Below the pieces are notes generated by a model that had not been told where the DNA came from, did no database searches, and worked only from the letters and a program-made list of their open reading frames with translations. Source: Bacteroidetes bacterium SB0662_bin_6 (lineage in GTDB: Bacteria; Bacteroidota; Rhodothermia; Rhodothermales; VXPQ01). From it: a stretch of DNA of 64,000 nt. The first letter of the stretch is position 1. Each line of letters begins with the position of its first letter. A program made the translations under genes and the position numbers. Positions 25,695 to 35,201 of the stretch are shown here, in pieces. The stretch lies in assembly GCA_009839485.1 (NCBI GenBank), contig VXPQ01000014.1, positions 1 to 64,000 of the forward strand. The letters run 5' to 3'.

Positions 25695-27103
25695 TCAGAA
25701 CGATATCCGGGCTCCCAGGGCCAAACGACCGCCCGGATGGACGCCGATAACCGGCGTAATGGAGACGGCGCTCTGATCGGGAATATCCACACGCTTCCAT
25801 CTTTCTGTCCGGTTTGCTACGCCGACGAGTGCGCCCAATAAGGTGCCTCCTCCGCTTCCAAGCAGAAATATCCCTGTCGCAGCTATCGCCTCGCCGACGC
25901 AAGATTCGTTATTGCACTCGATGTTGCTTGCTCCACTAATCCCCACAATCATACCGGCGCCTAAACCGATCAAAGTACCTTTTAGAACATGCGAGCGGAC
26001 TCCCAGACTTCTATGCAACCGCGCCATATCGGTATACGCTATACTTTGTTCTTTCGAGTCTGTAAGGATGGTCAGGGAATCGGCATCATATCCTTTCACT
26101 TGCCCGATGAGTTTCTCTCCGTTTTTTGTCGTGACCCGCATGCGGTTTTCCAGGGTCACCTGACTGCCTGGGCGATCGTCGGTATCCGGCATAACGAACG
26201 CAGCATCCTGATCGGGAATATCCAGACGCTTCCATCGCTCGCGCCGGATTGCTCTGCCTGAAATCATGCCACCCAAGCCGAGTGCCGGCGTGAAAAAACC
26301 TATCCCCAATATTGCCGCCCAGCCGTCCTGCAGGATGGCTGCGACGGCTATGCTACCCCCCACACCAACTGCAAGACCCGTCATGGCGGCATCTCTGGAA
26401 TACGAGCGAATTCCCAGGCTTCTTTGCAGCCGCGCCATGTCGGTATACGCTATGCTTTGTTCTGTAAAGCCCGTAAGGAGAGTCAGGGAATCGGCATCGT
26501 ATTCCTTCAAGTGCCCGATGAGTTTCTCCCCGTTTTCAGTTGTTATCCGCACGCGGTTTTCAAAGGCCAAAGGGCCGGGCGGTTGGACGCCGATACCCGG
26601 CGTAACGGATACACTGTCTTGAGCGGGGATCTCGGGTGGCTGGATGCCGATTTCCGGCATAATCAATGGGGTGTTCTGACCGGGAATATCCACACGTTCC
26701 CATCTCTCTCGCCTGATTCCCGCGTTGACCAGACCACCCATCCCCCCAAAAGACCTACTCCAGCCACCGTCGCAAATTGGCTGGAGGCTCCCGTGATGTC
26801 TCCTGCCGCGACAAGTCCCACAACCATACCAGCGCCCAAGCCAACCATGGCCCTGTTCTTATAACGCGCTCGCCCTCCCAAACTCCTTTGCAGCCGCACC
26901 ATATCGATATACGCTATGCTTAGTTCTATCGAATTTGTAAGGATTGTCAAAGAATCGGCATTATAGCTCTTCAGTTGCCCGATGAATTTTCCTCCATCTT
27001 CCGTCTTTATCCGCATGCGGTCTCCGATGAATTGCGCATGTGCGGGATGTGCAAGGAAAAAAATCACTCCAAGGGTCAGGCTTAGCAATGCGTTTCTTTG
27101 CAT
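25695..27103 (-). pseudogene. Three-module Sm-like/glycine-hairpin protein, frameshifted at a G-tract
   Basis: Two overlapping frames reconstitute one gene. The first runs from ATG 27103 (MQRNALLSLTLGVIFF, signal peptide ending AHAQ) through module 1. The second carries the rest to the terminal ALGARISF. The break is at a run of six G on the minus strand (plus-strand C6 at 26742-26747). Adding one G restores the frame, and 1409+1 bases equals exactly 470 codons. Each module has a strand-rich Sm-like part (RITTENGEKLIGHLK, DSLT, DMARLQRSLG), a glycine-rich hydrophobic hairpin and a linker RRERWKRLDIPDQ. The last module has a C-x4-C pair (ECNNESC). It is a pseudogene, a phase-variable gene or a sequencing error. 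Confidence 0.75.
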
Positions 27104-27225
27104 CGTAGCGTTCCGGTTGGAAAGGGTTCGTAAAGGCCGGAAAATTCTAAGAGTGCACCGTCGCGTCGGAGTATGTCGTCCTGGTGAGTGGGTTTGTGGG
27201 GGTGTTTTACGAACTTGTGAATTTT
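27104..27225 (-). promoter_or_regulatory. Duplicated leader of the modular gene family
   Basis: Bases 27104-27205, upstream of the frameshifted gene, closely match 30038-30145, upstream of the two-module gene. Shared words include GCGTTCCGGTTGG, CGTCCTGGT and GTGGGTTTGTGGGGGTGTTT. A shorter version (28996-29035) precedes the four-module gene. Conservation of non-coding DNA implies recent duplication of gene plus promoter, so the paralogs are probably controlled alike. Confidence 0.55.
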
Positions 27226-28995
27226 TCAAAACGATATCCGAGCCCCCAGGGCTAAACGACCACCCGGATGGACGCCGATAGTCGGTATAGCAGACGCGGT
27301 GCCCTGGCCGGGAATATCCAGACGTTCCCATTTCTCTGTCCTGATTATTGCGCCGACAATCAGGCCCAATAAGGCGCCTCCCCCGCTTCCAATCACAATC
27401 GAAAACCATGTCGCAATAGCGGCGCCGAGACAGGATTCGTCACGACATTCAATGTTTAACGCTGTACGAATCCCCCAAAACGAGCCGGCGCCTAAACCGA
27501 TGACAAGGCCTTCTATCGGATACCTACGGACCCCCAGGCTCCGTTGCAGCCGCATCATGTCGGCGTACGCTATGCTTAGTTCTGCGGCGTCTGTAAGGAT
27601 TGTCAGGGAATCGGCATCGTATCTGTTCATCCGCCCGGTGATTTCTCCTCCGTGCTGCATCGTTATCCGCATGCGGTCTTCCAGAGTCCAAAGTCCGGGC
27701 GGATGGAGGTCACTATTCGGCATAAGAGATGCAGCGCCCTGATCGGGAATATCCGGCATGAAAGACGCGGTGTCCTGATCGGCAATAGCCGGCATAACAA
27801 ACGCAGTGCCCTGATCGGGAATATCCAAACGCTTCCATCTCTCCCGACTGATTTCCCTGCCGACCATGGCGCCGGTTAGACCACCCAGTCCCCCAAAACC
27901 AACCGCCAGTCCCACGCCTGAGGTGCCTATGCCATACAACAAACCAACTGTAAAACCCATCATGGCGCCGTCTCTATAATACGAGCGGCTTCCTAAACTT
28001 CTTTGTAGCCGCGCCATATCGGCATGCGCTATGTTTTGTTCGGTGGAGTCTGTGAAAATTGTCAAAGAATAGGCATTATAGCCCTTCAGCTGCCCGATGA
28101 ATTTATCTCCGCTTTTAGTTGTTATTCGCATGCGTTCGTCTAGGGTCAAAAGACCGGCCGGGTGGATGCCAATAATCGGCATAACAGGTCCAGCGTCCTG
28201 ATCGGGGATATCCAAACGCTTCCATCCTTCCCGCCTGATTTTCCTACCGACCATGGCGCCGGTTAGACCGCCCAGAACTCCTAAGCCAAGTGCCAGCCTC
28301 CCATCTGAGACGACCACGCCAGACAATAAACCCGCTGAAAACCCCATCATAGCGCCTCCTCTATGATGCCGGCGGATCCCCAAGCTCCTTTGTAGCCGCG
28401 CCATGTCGGCATGCGCTACGTTTTGTTCGGTGGAATCTGTAACGATTGTCAGGGAATGGCTTTCGTATCCTTTCAGTTGCCCGACAAACTCCTCTCCGTT
28501 TTTAGTCGTTATCCGCATGCGGTTTTCCAGGGCCGAAAGACCGTGCGTGCGAACGCCAATGCCCGGCATTAGAAATGCGGCGCCCTGGTTTGGAATATCC
28601 AAAGGCATCCATCTCTCCCGTCTGATCATCGCGCCGACAAGCATGCCGGTTAGACCGCCCAATCCTCCCCAAAAGCCTGTCAGTATCCCCTGATCTCTGA
28701 TCGCGCCGCCGTAATGAACACCCATACCTAAACCTATTATGGCGCCATCTCTGTAATGTGCCCGGACGCCCAAACTCCTTTGCAGCCGCACCATATCGAC
28801 ATACGCTATACTTAGTTCTGTCGAGTTTGTAAGGATTGTCAGGGAATCGGCATTATAGCCCTTCAGTTGCCCGATGAATTTCTCTCCATCTTCCGTCGTT
28901 ATCCGCATGCGGTCTCCAGTGAACTGCGCATGCGCGGGATGTGCAAGGAAAAGTATCACCCCGAGAATCAGGGTTAGCAATGCTTTTCTTGTCAT
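27226..28995 (-). CDS. Four-module Sm-like/glycine-hairpin repeat protein
   Basis: ATG 28995 (MTRKALLTLILGVILFLAHPAHAQ) gives a clean signal peptide. The 589-residue product has four tandem modules of about 140 residues. Each starts RMRITT, continues with a GEKFIGQLKGY-type hairpin and SLTI-T-DSTEQ-IAHADMARLQRSLG, then a glycine-rich hydrophobic hairpin (GVLGGLTGAMVG), then RRERW and LDIPDQ. The first half resembles Sm/SH3-like barrels; the second resembles glycine-zipper membrane segments. Module 3 ends with a 13-residue mini-repeat (DIPDQGTAFVMP-like) in three copies. The C-terminus is ALGARISF. No named family is recognised. It is an envelope protein by signal and composition. Confidence 0.8.
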   Translation of the reverse strand: MTRKALLTLILGVILFLAHPAHAQFTGDRMRITTEDGEKFIGQLKGYNADSLTILTNSTELSIAYVDMVRLQRSLGVRAHYRDGAIIGLGMGVHYGGAIRDQGILTGFWGGLGGLTGMLVGAMIRRERWMPLDIPNQGAAFLMPGIGVRTHGLSALENRMRITTKNGEEFVGQLKGYESHSLTIVTDSTEQNVAHADMARLQRSLGIRRHHRGGAMMGFSAGLLSGVVVSDGRLALGLGVLGGLTGAMVGRKIRREGWKRLDIPDQDAGPVMPIIGIHPAGLLTLDERMRITTKSGDKFIGQLKGYNAYSLTIFTDSTEQNIAHADMARLQRSLGSRSYYRDGAMMGFTVGLLYGIGTSGVGLAVGFGGLGGLTGAMVGREISRERWKRLDIPDQGTAFVMPAIADQDTASFMPDIPDQGAASLMPNSDLHPPGLWTLEDRMRITMQHGGEITGRMNRYDADSLTILTDAAELSIAYADMMRLQRSLGVRRYPIEGLVIGLGAGSFWGIRTALNIECRDESCLGAAIATWFSIVIGSGGGALLGLIVGAIIRTEKWERLDIPGQGTASAIPTIGVHPGGRLALGARISF

Positions 28996-29074
28996 CGTAG
29001 CGTTCCGGTTGGGAAGGGTTCGCAAAAGCAGAGCAGTTCTATACGTGCCCTGGCATGTCGGAGTATTTTGTGTT

Positions 29075-30037
29075 TCAGAACGATATCCGGGCTCCCAGAG
29101 CCAAACGACCGTTCGGCTGGACGCCGATAACCGGCGTAACAGACGCGGCGCTCTGACCGGGAATCTCCAGAAGTTCCCATTTTTCTGTTCTGATTGCTAT
29201 ACCGACGATCAGGCCAAGCAGGCCGCTCCCCGTGGTCCAAGCACCTATCTCATACAGATCCGCCAGAGCGTCCCCCAAGGCAGCTCCCCAAGAGTGATAT
29301 TCTTCGGTATTCTCTTTGTCGCCGGCTACGGAGACAATGCCCACAAGTGCGCCAGCGGCTAAACCGACCACGATACCTTCTAAAAAATACGAGTGGACGC
29401 CCAGGCTTCTTTGCAGCCGCGCCATATCGGTATACGCTATGCTTATTTCTGTCGAGTCTGTAAAGATTGTTAGGGAATAAGCATCGTACACCTTCATTAG
29501 CCCCATGAGATTCTCTCCGTGTTCGGTCGTTATCCGCATGCGGTTTGCAAAGGCCAAACGACTGGTCGAATGGACGCCAATAACCGGCATAATGGATGTA
29601 GCGTCCTGATCGGGAATATCCAAAGGTTTCCATCTCTCGCGTCTGATCGTCGCGCCGGCGATCAGGCCGGTTAGACCGCCCACTCCTCCCCCAAGACTTG
29701 TTGCAATCAATGCCGCAAAGGGGTCGCCCTGGGCTACTGCAGCAGATATGCTTAAAAACGCAGCAACGCCTAAACCCATCTTGGCGCCCTCTCTATAATA
29801 CGAGCGGACCCCCAGGCTCCTTTGCAGCCGCACCATATCGGCATATGCTATGCTTTGTTCTGTCGAGTTTGTAAAGATTGTAAGGGAATGGCTATCGTAC
29901 CCCTTCATTCGCCCAATGAGCTCCTCCCCGTTTTCGGTCGTGATCCGCATGCGGTCTCCGATGAACTGCGCATGCGCGGGATGTGCAAGGAAAAGTATCA
30001 CCCCGAGAATCAGGGTTAGCAATGCTTTTCTTGTCAT
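29075..30037 (-). CDS. Two-module Sm-like/glycine-hairpin repeat protein
   Basis: ATG 30037 gives the same signal peptide as the neighbouring four-module protein. The 320-residue product contains two modules. Module 1 has RMRITTENGEELIGRMK and GGGVGGLTGLIAGATIRRERW. Module 2 has RMRITTEHGENLMGLMK, a glycine/alanine-rich hydrophobic stretch with an extra acidic insert (GDKENTEEYHSW) and the shared end RLALGARISF. The terminal Phe recalls outer-membrane proteins recognised by BamA. It is the promoter-proximal member of three tandem copies, 79 bases from the next gene. Function is unknown. Confidence 0.8.
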   Translation of the reverse strand: MTRKALLTLILGVILFLAHPAHAQFIGDRMRITTENGEELIGRMKGYDSHSLTIFTNSTEQSIAYADMVRLQRSLGVRSYYREGAKMGLGVAAFLSISAAVAQGDPFAALIATSLGGGVGGLTGLIAGATIRRERWKPLDIPDQDATSIMPVIGVHSTSRLAFANRMRITTEHGENLMGLMKVYDAYSLTIFTDSTEISIAYTDMARLQRSLGVHSYFLEGIVVGLAAGALVGIVSVAGDKENTEEYHSWGAALGDALADLYEIGAWTTGSGLLGLIVGIAIRTEKWELLEIPGQSAASVTPVIGVQPNGRLALGARISF

Positions 30038-30412
30038 CGTAGCGTTCCGGTTGGGAAGGGTTCGCAAAGACCGGATAATTCTATACGTGCGCCGTCTCGT
30101 CGGGGTATGTCGTCCTGGTAAGTGGGTTTGTGGGGGTGTTTATCGCGTTCGCTCCGTTGTGGGTTGACCCAGCCCTCACCATTAATTATATACAGATAGT
30201 TGTACTCATTCCGTGATTATTTAGAGTTAATTAGTAAACTTTTTGTGACTAATGGGGAATCACGTTCCAAACAACGTACACGTCATGTTGGACAGAGACC
30301 GACTACGAAGCCCTTTGGCAGCTTTTGTATATAATCCTCCAATGATTATTGTCAACATCATTATTTAATATTGAAATTGACATGATCCAATGTGTGTGGT
30401 ATATTAGCCTCT
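30038..30412. other. AT-rich divergent spacer with duplicated leader
   Basis: The first part (30038-30145) is the conserved leader shared with 27104-27205. The rest (about 30170-30410) is strongly AT-rich, with runs such as ATTAATTATATACAG and TTATTTAATATTG. It separates the divergent modular-protein gene and the DUF4143 ATPase gene and presumably holds both promoters. I see no gene in it. Confidence 0.5.
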
Positions 30413-31615
30413 ATGATTGCCAGACACCTCACTCCCGCACTCAGGCAGGCTGCCGAAAGCTGGCCCGTCGTAACCGTTACCGGGCCTCGACAGTCGGGCA
30501 AGACGACCCTTGTTCGGGCTGTTTTTCCGGGGCATCTCTATGTCTCGCTCGAAGCGCCCGATGTGCGCGAACGCGCGCTGTCGGACCCGAGAGGCTTTCT
30601 GGCGCAGGGGGATCGTATGATTCTCGACGAGATTCAGCGTGTCCCCGACCTGCTATCCTATATACAGGTACTCGTTGACGACGACGACCGTCCCGGTCGT
30701 TTCATTGTCACCGGATCCCAAAACATCCTGCTCATGGAGTCGGTGTCGCAAACGCTGGCGGGCCGAACCGCCTTGTTGCGTTTGTATCCTTTTTCGCTTG
30801 CCGAGATACGAGGGCTGCCTCCTGTGGATCCATTCACGCTGGACCGGGATGCGCCAACAGGTCGCCCCGCCGGATCGTTGCCCGCCGACGGCCTTTGGGA
30901 AACGCTCGCCGCCGGTTTCTATCCGCCGGTGCATGATCGGGGTATTGCCGCGAACGAATGGTTCGGGGACTATTTTCGAACCTATGTCGAACGCGACTTG
31001 CGCGAAGTCCTGCGCGTTGCGGACCTGCGGGCTTTTGAGACGTTCATGAGACTCGCAGCAGCCCGGACCGCCTCCGAGTTGAATCTGAACAGTCTGGCTG
31101 GCGATGCGGGTGTTACCCAAACCACTGCCCGGCGTTGGCTCACGGCTCTTGAAATCGGGTATCTCGCGGCTACGCTTCCGCCTCATCATATCAACTATCG
31201 TAAGCGTTTGCGCAAGCGCCCCCGGTTACATTTTCTGGACACAGGCCTCATTTGTTACCTGCTCGGTATTCGCGACGGCGCTACACTGGAGCGGCACCCG
31301 TTGCGCGGGGCCATTTTCGAATCGTTCGTGGTGGCGGAACTGATAAAGGCGTTCGCCGCTATGCGCCGGGACGCTCCGCTTTTCTTCTGGCGAGACGCCA
31401 CGGGCCACGAGATCGATGTTCTGATCGATGCCGGGGACCGGCTGATCCCGATGGAGATTAAATCCGGGCAAACGGTTGCTCACGACGCCATGCGCACGCT
31501 GGACTGGTGGACATCTATTCCCGCAAACCCTAACCGCGGCGGCGTGCTGGTGCACGGCGGGGGCGAGCGCTTCGCCTTAAGGGATTATCAGGTGCTTCCC
31601 TGGTTTTTGAGGTGA
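30413..31615 (+). CDS. DUF4143 AAA ATPase
   Basis: ATG 30413 (MIARHLTPALRQAAESW) places the P-loop at the usual distance from the N-terminus. The 400-residue product has Walker A GPRQSGKTTL, Walker B MILDEIQRVP, TGSQN as sensor 1, and PFSLAEIRGL. The C-terminal DUF4143 part contains GLICYLLGI and a PD-(D/E)xK-like core (HEIDVLID then MEIKSGQ). This family is widespread in Bacteroidota and often mobile. Its role is unclear, with toxin-antitoxin, defence or DNA-handling roles proposed. It stands alone between the modular genes and the sorted propeller gene. Confidence 0.9.
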   Translation: MIARHLTPALRQAAESWPVVTVTGPRQSGKTTLVRAVFPGHLYVSLEAPDVRERALSDPRGFLAQGDRMILDEIQRVPDLLSYIQVLVDDDDRPGRFIVTGSQNILLMESVSQTLAGRTALLRLYPFSLAEIRGLPPVDPFTLDRDAPTGRPAGSLPADGLWETLAAGFYPPVHDRGIAANEWFGDYFRTYVERDLREVLRVADLRAFETFMRLAAARTASELNLNSLAGDAGVTQTTARRWLTALEIGYLAATLPPHHINYRKRLRKRPRLHFLDTGLICYLLGIRDGATLERHPLRGAIFESFVVAELIKAFAAMRRDAPLFFWRDATGHEIDVLIDAGDRLIPMEIKSGQTVAHDAMRTLDWWTSIPANPNRGGVLVHGGGERFALRDYQVLPWFLR

Positions 31616-31731
31616 TGGGGATTGAATTTCCGGGTGCGCTGCTATTTATTACCCGCATGACCTGCATCCTGAAACCTGGCATCGGGATCAAGGAATATCA
31701 GCGGTTTCGGTTACAATGGCGGGGACGAATC

Positions 31732-33057
31732 ATGATCTACTTGCTTGCCAAGGCAAAAAGGGCTCTATGTTCAAAGTATGTCGCCCTTACTTGCTCAACC
31801 TGTGCGGTCCTGTTCTTCTCTGGAGATTTTCTTTCGACCCCGCTCCTTGGGCAGAACATTGGTACGGGCCCAGCCTTTTTGTCTCCTCGCGGCCTTGCGG
31901 TAGAAGACGATGGGAGTTTGTTGATGGGAGTTACTTCCCGGTCGGGCCCCGGGTCGATATTTCGGATTGATCCGGTCACTGGCGACCGTACGATCATGTC
32001 GGATGACACTACTGGCAGCGGTCCGGGTTTGTCGGAGCCAATAGGGCTTGCAGTTGAGGCCGATGGTAGTCTGGTGATGACAGATATTTACCATTACGGG
32101 GTAGTTCGTGTGGATCCGGTTACTGGCGATCAGATGGTTGTATCGAATTACCGAACCGGAAGCGGTCCATTCTTTGATTGGCCTCGTGATCTTGCGATAG
32201 AGGCCGATGGCAGTCTGGTAATAATGGATACTGATGCGCTGGTACGGGTCCACCCGGTCACTGGCGACCGCATGATCATGTCGGATGACACTACTGGCAG
32301 CGGTCCGGTTCTTTCGTTGGCTCGTGGACTTGCGGTAGAGGCTGATGGCAGTCTGGTGGTGGCATATATGTCTGAACGGGGCCCACGTCACAGGGTACTG
32401 ATGCGGGTCGATCCAGTCAGCGGTGATCGCATGATCATATCGGATGATACTACCGGGAGCGGCCCAAATCTTTTGCATGTCATAGACCTTGTGGTAGAGT
32501 CCAACGGCAGCATAGTGGCGCTGGATGGGCGCCGAAAAGCAGTGATGCGGATTGATCCGGTCAGTGGTGATCGCATGATCGTATCGGATGATACCACCGG
32601 AAGCGGCCCAATTTTTTCGCTGCCCAGTGATCTTGCGATAGAGACCGATGGCAATTTTGTGGTGCCGTATTATATAGGTGCGTATGAAGAAGGTATGGTG
32701 GCGCTGGTCCGGATTGACCCGGTCAGTGGCGACCGAACGGTCTTCTCATTCAGCTCGGTCGTAACCGGTATTGAAGACGAGGCAGAAGTGCCGGAGCGCT
32801 TCTCGTTAACGGGCGCCTATCCTAATCCATTCCGGGCCACGACGCGCATCGGATATGAATTACAGCGCCCCTCCTCTATCGAATTGGTGGTCTACGATGC
32901 GGCAGGTCGTGAAGTGGAGGTGCTGGTTTCGTCGATGCAGCCGGCGGGCTTGTACGAGGCGAGCTTCGAGGCGGAGGGATTGCCGAACGGGGTGTATTTC
33001 TACCGCCTGTCCGCAGGATATTCCACCCAAACCGGCCAGGTGGTGCTTTTTCGGTGA
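31732..33057 (+). CDS. T9SS-sorted repeat propeller protein
   Basis: ATG 31732 (MIYLLAKAKRALCSKY) is taken as start; earlier in-frame ATGs overlap the spacer. The 441-residue product has a signal region and then about six repeats of about 50 residues with the pattern IDPVTGDRTIMSDDTTGSGP followed by LAVEADGSLVV, a propeller blade. Residues about 355-441 form a Por/type IX sorting domain (YPNPFRATTRIGYEL, VVYDAAGREVEVL, LPNGVYFYRL). The protein is expected to pass the outer membrane through the type IX system and stay on the cell surface. Ligand unknown. Confidence 0.88.
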   Translation: MIYLLAKAKRALCSKYVALTCSTCAVLFFSGDFLSTPLLGQNIGTGPAFLSPRGLAVEDDGSLLMGVTSRSGPGSIFRIDPVTGDRTIMSDDTTGSGPGLSEPIGLAVEADGSLVMTDIYHYGVVRVDPVTGDQMVVSNYRTGSGPFFDWPRDLAIEADGSLVIMDTDALVRVHPVTGDRMIMSDDTTGSGPVLSLARGLAVEADGSLVVAYMSERGPRHRVLMRVDPVSGDRMIISDDTTGSGPNLLHVIDLVVESNGSIVALDGRRKAVMRIDPVSGDRMIVSDDTTGSGPIFSLPSDLAIETDGNFVVPYYIGAYEEGMVALVRIDPVSGDRTVFSFSSVVTGIEDEAEVPERFSLTGAYPNPFRATTRIGYELQRPSSIELVVYDAAGREVEVLVSSMQPAGLYEASFEAEGLPNGVYFYRLSAGYSTQTGQVVLFR

Positions 33058-33078
33058 GCGGGCTGCGGGGGATGCGAC

Positions 33079-34932
33079 TCAATATCCCGCCGCCGCATCG
33101 TCTCCTCTCGGGTCGGCGCCGCCCCGGTACAACACGCCTTCCGCGTCCCGGCGCACCACAATGCCGTCCGCTCGTCCCCATGCGCCGTTGTTATTCAGGG
33201 TCCAGCCCCGGCGCTCCAGCCCGTGTCGGGTGTCTTCGGAAAGCGCCTGCGCCTCGTAGAACAACACATCCGGCAACCACTGGTGGTGAATCCGGGGAGC
33301 CGCTACCGCCTCCTGAATGTTCATTTCATGGTCGATGACGTTCAGCATCACCTCGAATACCGTCGTGATGATACGCCCTCCTCCGGGCGATCCGATCACC
33401 ATGAACAGTTCTCCCGAGGGATCCTCCACGATGGTGGGCGTCATGGACGATAACATGCGCTTGCCCGGTTCGATGGCGTTGGCCTCCGATCCGAGCAGCC
33501 CGAACATGTTGGGCGCTCCCGGCTTGGCGGAGAAATCGTCCATTTCGTTGTTCATGAAGAAGCCGGCGCCGTCGATCACCACCTTCGATCCGTAGCTGCC
33601 GTTGATCGTGGTGGTTACGCTGACGGCCTGCCCGTCCGCGTCGACTACGGAATAATGTGTGGTTTCGGACGATTCGAAGGCAAGCGGGTCCCCGTACGCC
33701 ACGGCTGCACTGGAATCCGCTCTGTCGGGGTCGAATCCTGCCATGCGTTGCTGCATGTATTCCTTCCGGATGAGTGCGGCTGCCGGGACCGCGAAATAAT
33801 CGGGGTCGCCCAGCCACTGCGCCCGATCGGCGTAGACGCGCCGCATTGCTTCGCCCATCAGGTGGGCCGCGGATGCCGTATGATGGCCCATATCTGCCAT
33901 GTTGTATGGCTCCACGGCATTGAGCAATTGCGCCAGGGCCACGCCTCCGGAAGACGGGGGCGCCATCGCAAAGAACCGGTAGCTCCGGTACGTACCCGAA
34001 AGCGGGGCGCGCTCCACGGCCTCGTAGGCCGCAAGGTCTTCCATCGTGATCCATCCGCCGCCGCGCGCCATCTCTGCGGCGATCAGTTCGGCGGTCTCGC
34101 CTTCGTAGAATCCGGCCCAACCCCGGTCCCGGATTCGCCGGAGGACCTCCGCAAGGTCCTGCTGCACAAAGCGCTCCCCTGCTTCATAGCGCTGGTCGGG
34201 AGCGGATTTCGTGAAATACTTTGCGGTGCTCTCGAACTGTGCAAAGACGTCGCGCTGCGCATTCAGTCCCCCCGCATCCCGCCGGCTCAACACAAACCCT
34301 TCCTCCGCAAGGCGAATCGCCGGAGCCATCACCTCCGCCAGGGAGAGACGGCCATATTTCTCATGCGCCATGACCAGTCCCGCCGGAGAACCCGGCACGC
34401 CCGAGGCAAGGTATCCCAGTCGGCTAAGTTGGGGAATGGCCTGTCCCTCGTTGTCGAGATACATGTCCCGGTGGGCCGCGGCGGGCGCCTTCTCGCGGTA
34501 GTCGATGGTGGTTACCGCCGGGGTGGGAGATTGTCCTGCTTCACCCCCGCCATGTCCCGCTCCGCTCCCTGATTCTCCAACCTTGTCCCCGTCCGCGAAA
34601 CGGATCACCATGAAACCGCCGCCGCCGAGGTTGCCCGCCGGAGGGTAGGTAACCGCCAGCGCAAACCCGGTGGCCACCGCTGCATCCACTGCATTGCCGC
34701 CTTGCCGGAGCACCTCGACACCCGCCTCGGAAGCCTTGATCTTCGCGGAAACGACCATGCCGTGCCGCGATTCGACCGGCGTGGCGGGCGCTTCAACAGG
34801 AGCGATGGGTACGGACGGACGCGTGCATCCGGCTATCCACAGGAGGGTCGCAGCCAGCGCGGTTGCAAACAGGCGCCTCCCCATGCGGAAGCACAGAGAC
34901 TGAAACGAAGGCATGGTCCGGTTACCGTTCAT
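33079..34932 (-). CDS. ggt: Gamma-glutamyltransferase
   Basis: I choose ATG 34932 (MNGNRTMPSF), which leads to a lipobox (LLWIAGC); internal Met at 34884 is also possible. The 617-residue product has GGT hallmarks. These are ASEAGVEVLRQGGNAVDAAV and GNLGGGGFMV at the front, the autocleavage/catalytic Thr in SSETTHYSVVD near residue 425, NGSYGSKVV, SSMTPTIVEDP and IGSPGGGRIITTV at the back. GGTs cleave glutathione and other gamma-glutamyl compounds in the periplasm after self-processing into two chains. Convergent with the sorted propeller gene, 21 bases apart. Confidence 0.94.
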   Translation of the reverse strand: MNGNRTMPSFQSLCFRMGRRLFATALAATLLWIAGCTRPSVPIAPVEAPATPVESRHGMVVSAKIKASEAGVEVLRQGGNAVDAAVATGFALAVTYPPAGNLGGGGFMVIRFADGDKVGESGSGAGHGGGEAGQSPTPAVTTIDYREKAPAAAHRDMYLDNEGQAIPQLSRLGYLASGVPGSPAGLVMAHEKYGRLSLAEVMAPAIRLAEEGFVLSRRDAGGLNAQRDVFAQFESTAKYFTKSAPDQRYEAGERFVQQDLAEVLRRIRDRGWAGFYEGETAELIAAEMARGGGWITMEDLAAYEAVERAPLSGTYRSYRFFAMAPPSSGGVALAQLLNAVEPYNMADMGHHTASAAHLMGEAMRRVYADRAQWLGDPDYFAVPAAALIRKEYMQQRMAGFDPDRADSSAAVAYGDPLAFESSETTHYSVVDADGQAVSVTTTINGSYGSKVVIDGAGFFMNNEMDDFSAKPGAPNMFGLLGSEANAIEPGKRMLSSMTPTIVEDPSGELFMVIGSPGGGRIITTVFEVMLNVIDHEMNIQEAVAAPRIHHQWLPDVLFYEAQALSEDTRHGLERRGWTLNNNGAWGRADGIVVRRDAEGVLYRGGADPRGDDAAAGY

Positions 34933-35070
34933 CGGGTTCGATCTGAATGGCGTGATGCCGCCAATATAGGCAGGGGGGCGGAATGGCGCATTCGTGGCGG
35001 TGGATTGGTGGGAGATGGGATACGTCTGGGCAGGCGCGTTTGACGTGAAATAATTCATATAATCCATTAT

Positions 35071-35099
35071 TTGACATTTTATGTTTTGTTTTGTATCAT
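35071..35099 (+). promoter_or_regulatory. Sigma70-type promoter candidate for the defence-like island
   Basis: TTGACA (35071-35076) is followed after exactly 17 bases by TATCAT (35094-35099), with an AT-rich spacer. It lies about 100 bases upstream of the mini SNase gene. The textbook spacing contrasts with the looser elements usual in Bacteroidota and may point to imported DNA. Pattern evidence only. Confidence 0.45.
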
Positions 35100-35201
35100 T
35101 CACATGTACGGTCCGGATACAGTATCCGGGCCATGTAATTGAGCACGGGATGAGAAAAGAGAATTGGTCATGCCGAGTTCGTCAACCAGGAGGAAGCAAT
35201 T

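Noticed and set aside
25695-30037. The modular repeat region as a CRISPR array
   Set aside because: Repeats are about 420 bp, coding, diverged and without spacers. They are protein modules, not direct repeats of CRISPR size. I saw no CRISPR array anywhere in the window.
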